64,000 nucleotides of DNA from Clusia tigrina. Lineage: Eukaryota; Arthropoda; Insecta; Diptera; Clusiidae. Below are positions 61,814-64,000 of the stretch, piece after piece; positions within the stretch are counted from its first letter, which is position 1, and each line of letters begins with the position of its first letter. Location: the NCBI GenBank assembly GCA_920105625.2, contig OV050030.1, positions 80,441,400 through 80,505,399 on the forward strand, in the 5' to 3' direction. The notes below the pieces were generated by a model. The model was not told the origin of the DNA. It saw nothing but the letters and a program-made list of their open reading frames with translations, and ran no database searches. A program made the position numbers and the translations under genes.

Positions 61814-62123
61814 TTATTGCTATTTAGGTTTAAAATAAAAATATTGTTTAATGCATTTAATAAAGATTGCAATAAAAAATGGATATTAAAATATAATAAA
61901 ATATTTCACTTATTTTCCGTTTAGTGTTTTTATTTATATATCTTAAGTATCTCTTCTTAGGGTGCAAACCCACCCATCATTGATTATGATTATGCCTGAC
62001 AATATCAGGAACATTTGTTCATGTTCTATTTCCGTTCTGTACGGTGTTAACGATTGTAAACAGTAATCTAATTTTTTTTCAATAAATATAAAAATACTCT
62101 TCTATTTTAATGACTAATCCTAG

Positions 62124-62242
62124 ATGAAACTGGCAAGGAGGATGAACTTGAACGGAGCAAAATCAATGAGGAAACTGAAATCAGTAATTTATTTGGCACC
62201 AAACAAATTTGTGTTAACCGTTGTCTAAAATGCAACGAAGAG
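62124..62242 (+). CDS. PAN2: PAN2 exon (UCH-like domain, part 1)
   Basis: This exon lies between an AG acceptor (62122-62123) and a GT donor (62243). Codons start at 62126 and end with [21 protein letters not shown]. This resembles the part of PAN2 where the pseudo-hydrolase (UCH-like) domain carries a CxC zinc-binding loop (human: LFG, then Cys pair). PAN2 is the catalytic subunit of the cytoplasmic PAN2-PAN3 poly(A) deadenylase, although its nuclease activity lies in a later exonuclease domain not in this window. The reading frame is uninterrupted and splices in phase to the next exon. Codon use and conservation suggest a living gene. Confidence 0.8.
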
Positions 62243-62320
62243 GTTGGTTAGTGTTTTAAAAGTAGGAATCGTATTTATAATTAATTTCATATGTTAAATA
62301 AATCACAATTTCTGTTGTAG

Positions 62321-62491
62321 AAATCGAAGCAGAGCATTCTTTTGGCTTGTAATCTTTCATATCCAATACAAGGGATGATGGATCATCTCAATTTCGTAAG
62401 CATTTTGAAAGGGTCCCTCGGTTCCGAAAAAAATATACAGGCCTTTTGCGAGAGCTGTAAAAAGTTTTCACCAACTAAACAGAGTGTGAAG
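62321..62491 (+). CDS. PAN2: PAN2 exon (UCH-like domain, part 2)
   Basis: The exon starts after TTGTAG (62315-62320) in phase 0 and ends at AAG before GTGGAA (62492). The translation begins [15 protein letters not shown] and includes [33 protein letters not shown]; the FCESC Cys pair matches the Cys-x2-Cys that completes a zinc site in PAN2, and the residues around QAFCESC correspond to QAWCDTC in the human protein. The two introns here are only about 70-80 bp, typical of flies. Confidence 0.85.
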
Positions 62492-62558
62492 GTGGAAATG
62501 ATAATTATATTTGGTTTATTATGATCAATTTTATTTCTTCAATATGTACTATTTTTAG

Positions 62559-62752
62559 GTAAATTGTCTTGCACAAGTACTATCAATTAATTGCGGTCTT
62601 AGCAATGAGAAGGATTTATCATTTCTAAAACGACAACTGAATCGAAATTCGCATACTCCATCTGAAAGTCCTGCTACTCTTAACACAAATAAACCTTGTC
62701 GATATGGTATAAATTGTTCCCGCAGCGATTGTCATTTTGTGCATCCGGATAG
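62559..62752 (+). CDS. PAN2: PAN2 exon (UCH-like domain, part 3, with CCCH finger)
   Basis: The exon starts after TTTTTAG (62552-62558) in phase 0 and ends at a GTGAGA donor (62753) after two bases of a codon. The first part, [22 protein letters not shown], fits the beta strand of the PAN2 UCH-like domain (human: LPDILVINCEV). A Ser/Asn/Thr-rich loop follows, then [19 protein letters not shown], a CX5CX4CX3H zinc finger. I know no such finger in the human protein at this site; in insect PAN2 it may be a regular feature. The gene continues to the right, beyond the window or across the intron with J4. Confidence 0.8.
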
Positions 62753-63049
62753 GTGAGATGTTTAAAATGTGTAAAATTTTTTATAATTTGCATATTTTCC
62801 ATATTTAAATGATTGATTATTTATTTATGAAAATATTAACATATTACAAATTATAAACTAAGAAAAGAAATAAGTTATAGTAACATCAATAAAATTAATT
62901 GTGGAATATTAAATCAATACGATTTGAATTTTTAATATGAAGTAGTTAATATTCAAAATATTATTTGAATAAAAAAAAACCTTTATAGTTATTTTCTGTA
63001 GGAATAAAACTAATACAAATAAAGAGGAAATATACTCTATTCCTTATTG
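62753..63049 (+). other. PAN2 intron start, AT-rich
   Basis: After the donor at 62753 there are about 300 bp of AT-rich sequence with no recognisable element. The jockey relic J4 follows, so this intron also contains transposons. Confidence 0.5.
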
Positions 63050-64000
63050 CAACGTATAGTCAACTTTCAGTCCCCGCAAACAACTTTTTATTCCAGTATG
63101 TGTTAAATGTGCTACGAACCATAAAACGAGTAATTGCACTCTCAAACTAGATTCCTGTGAGATCAGATATGCACTATGTAGTGTAAAACACACCGCTAAA
63201 TATAAAGAATGTATGGGGTATAAAGCTTTATAATTAATATGCTTCCATCACTTTTCGAAAAGCAATCACAGTAACAAGAAATTACTCAGGAAAAAAGCAA
63301 TGGTAAAACTGTTAAAGTATACTCACAAAAGGAAAATATTACATATGCACATGTAGTTGCAAATCCTAATGCTGATCCAAACATATCATCTATACAAAAA
63401 GCACATGCTTCAAACATTGATACCAATCCAATAACCAGCGATATGAAAATGCCAAAAATATACTTATTATACTTGATTATTGATAATAAAGCTCAATGAT
63501 GAGAAGAAATACTATGAACATACCTGCTTGGAATGAAAATGGCCTTAGTAAACAAACTTTGGAGCTTAATCTTGTTTTTAATTACAAATCAAATAGATTC
63601 GAATATACTACTTAAAAACCGATTGGATTCCTTTAGGGAACTGAGGCAAATTTACACCTTAAAAGTTTCGTTCAAAAAACATAAGTGAAATAGATAGAAC
63701 AGACTCATATTACAAAGAGATACAATTTGAACCACATATTGCAAGACCTATAAAGGGAAAAATAAAGCTCAAAAAGAATCTGCGTAAACAGTAAAAAGTT
63801 GCCCTTTATTTGAGGAGGCTAAACATCATCTGAAATATCTCAGTGCGATAAAGAAACGCAATTACTCTCTATGGAAAGCAGTCTTAGACGAACATTTTAC
63901 CGAAACTTTTACAAATGAAGGAGACTCGACTAGCCTTGGGAAAATAGAAATCCTATCGGTAATAAAATTGATTCAACAAAAAAAAAGTAAGAACGAAAAT
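63050..64000 (+). pseudogene. Jockey-like non-LTR relic J4 (ORF1 end, ORF2 with internal deletion)
   Basis: ORF1 is present only as CVKCATNHKTSNC and an altered third knuckle CALCSVKHTAKYKEC (63095-63232). ORF2 begins near 63510 with IPAWNENGLSKQTLEL, the start of the jockey endonuclease. It soon jumps to linker residues before RT (FRELRQIYTLK, then AIKKRNYSLWKAVLDEHF), so most of the endonuclease is deleted. It runs off the right edge. It is in the same orientation as J2 and J3. Confidence 0.72.

Larger units (their letters stand above)
59405..61880 (+). mobile_element. Jockey-like non-LTR retrotransposon J3, decayed
   Basis: The element keeps the end of ORF1, the endonuclease, RT and C-terminus in order on the plus strand and ends in an A-rich tail (about 61840-61880, AATAAAGATTGCAATAAAAAA). 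Many stops and shifts are present. It lies just upstream of the first PAN2 exon seen, so it is probably intronic. Confidence 0.78.

Overview
The window is eukaryotic nuclear DNA, almost certainly from a fly (brachyceran Diptera; the exact family cannot be read from the sequence). It is AT-rich and packed with transposable elements of insect type: Ty3/Gypsy, BEL/Pao and Ty1/copia LTR elements, jockey-like and LOA/I-like non-LTR elements, and a Transib (RAG1-related) DNA transposon. There are no bacterial operons, CRISPR arrays or recognisable RNA genes. The only host coding sequence I can support is three spliced exons near the right end (62124-62752, + strand) that match the UCH-like domain of the deadenylase PAN2. 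Much of the window may be a transposon-filled intron of that gene, but no upstream exon is visible.

Layout. Positions 1-30158 are a nested, tandemly arranged complex on the minus strand. A Gypsy family here called Gypsy2 is present as four tandem units: A (3181-5013), B (5342-22566 with insertions), C (23989-28634) and D (28635-30158). Units are joined by single shared LTRs (5014-5341 and 23661-23988); the third LTR has been deleted. The gag of unit B was hit by a Transib element (8208-16401, 5-bp target duplication CGATG). That Transib was itself hit by a second Gypsy family, Gypsy1 (10926-16049, 4-bp duplication ACAT). The same Transib-plus-Gypsy1 nest flanks unit A at the left edge (1-3180), so this stretch is a tandem duplication. 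A BEL/Pao element (16493-22292) later disrupted the same gag in unit B only. 

Positions 30159-34393 hold a jockey-like element (J1, minus) carrying a solo LTR (30627-31652) with a regular hairpin array. Positions 34983-35700 are an inverted repeat. A 5'-truncated LOA-like element (35738-38730, plus), a relic RNase H domain, and a second Transib relic (39136 to about 39950, minus) follow. A nearly complete copia element (40119-44809, minus, duplication GTTAT) sits inside an unclassified repeat. Positions 46915-47440 hold a decayed errantivirus-type envelope relic. A jockey element J2 (47814-58920, plus) is split by two LOA-like elements (49340-54592 and 55453-57596, minus). Jockey relics J3 (59400-61880) and J4 (63050 to the end) flank the PAN2 exons.

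The most interesting observation is at the Transib termini. The 5' end reads heptamer, 12-nt spacer, A-rich nonamer; the 3' end reads heptamer, 23-nt spacer, A-rich nonamer. This is the geometry of the 12/23 recombination signal pair used by RAG1/RAG2. The independent relic at 39136 repeats the 23-nt 3' end. Other notable points are a Gypsy family that spread in tandem after losing the whole catalytic core of its reverse transcriptase, and a CCCH zinc finger embedded in PAN2. Almost all element genes carry stops or frameshifts; none looks fully functional.
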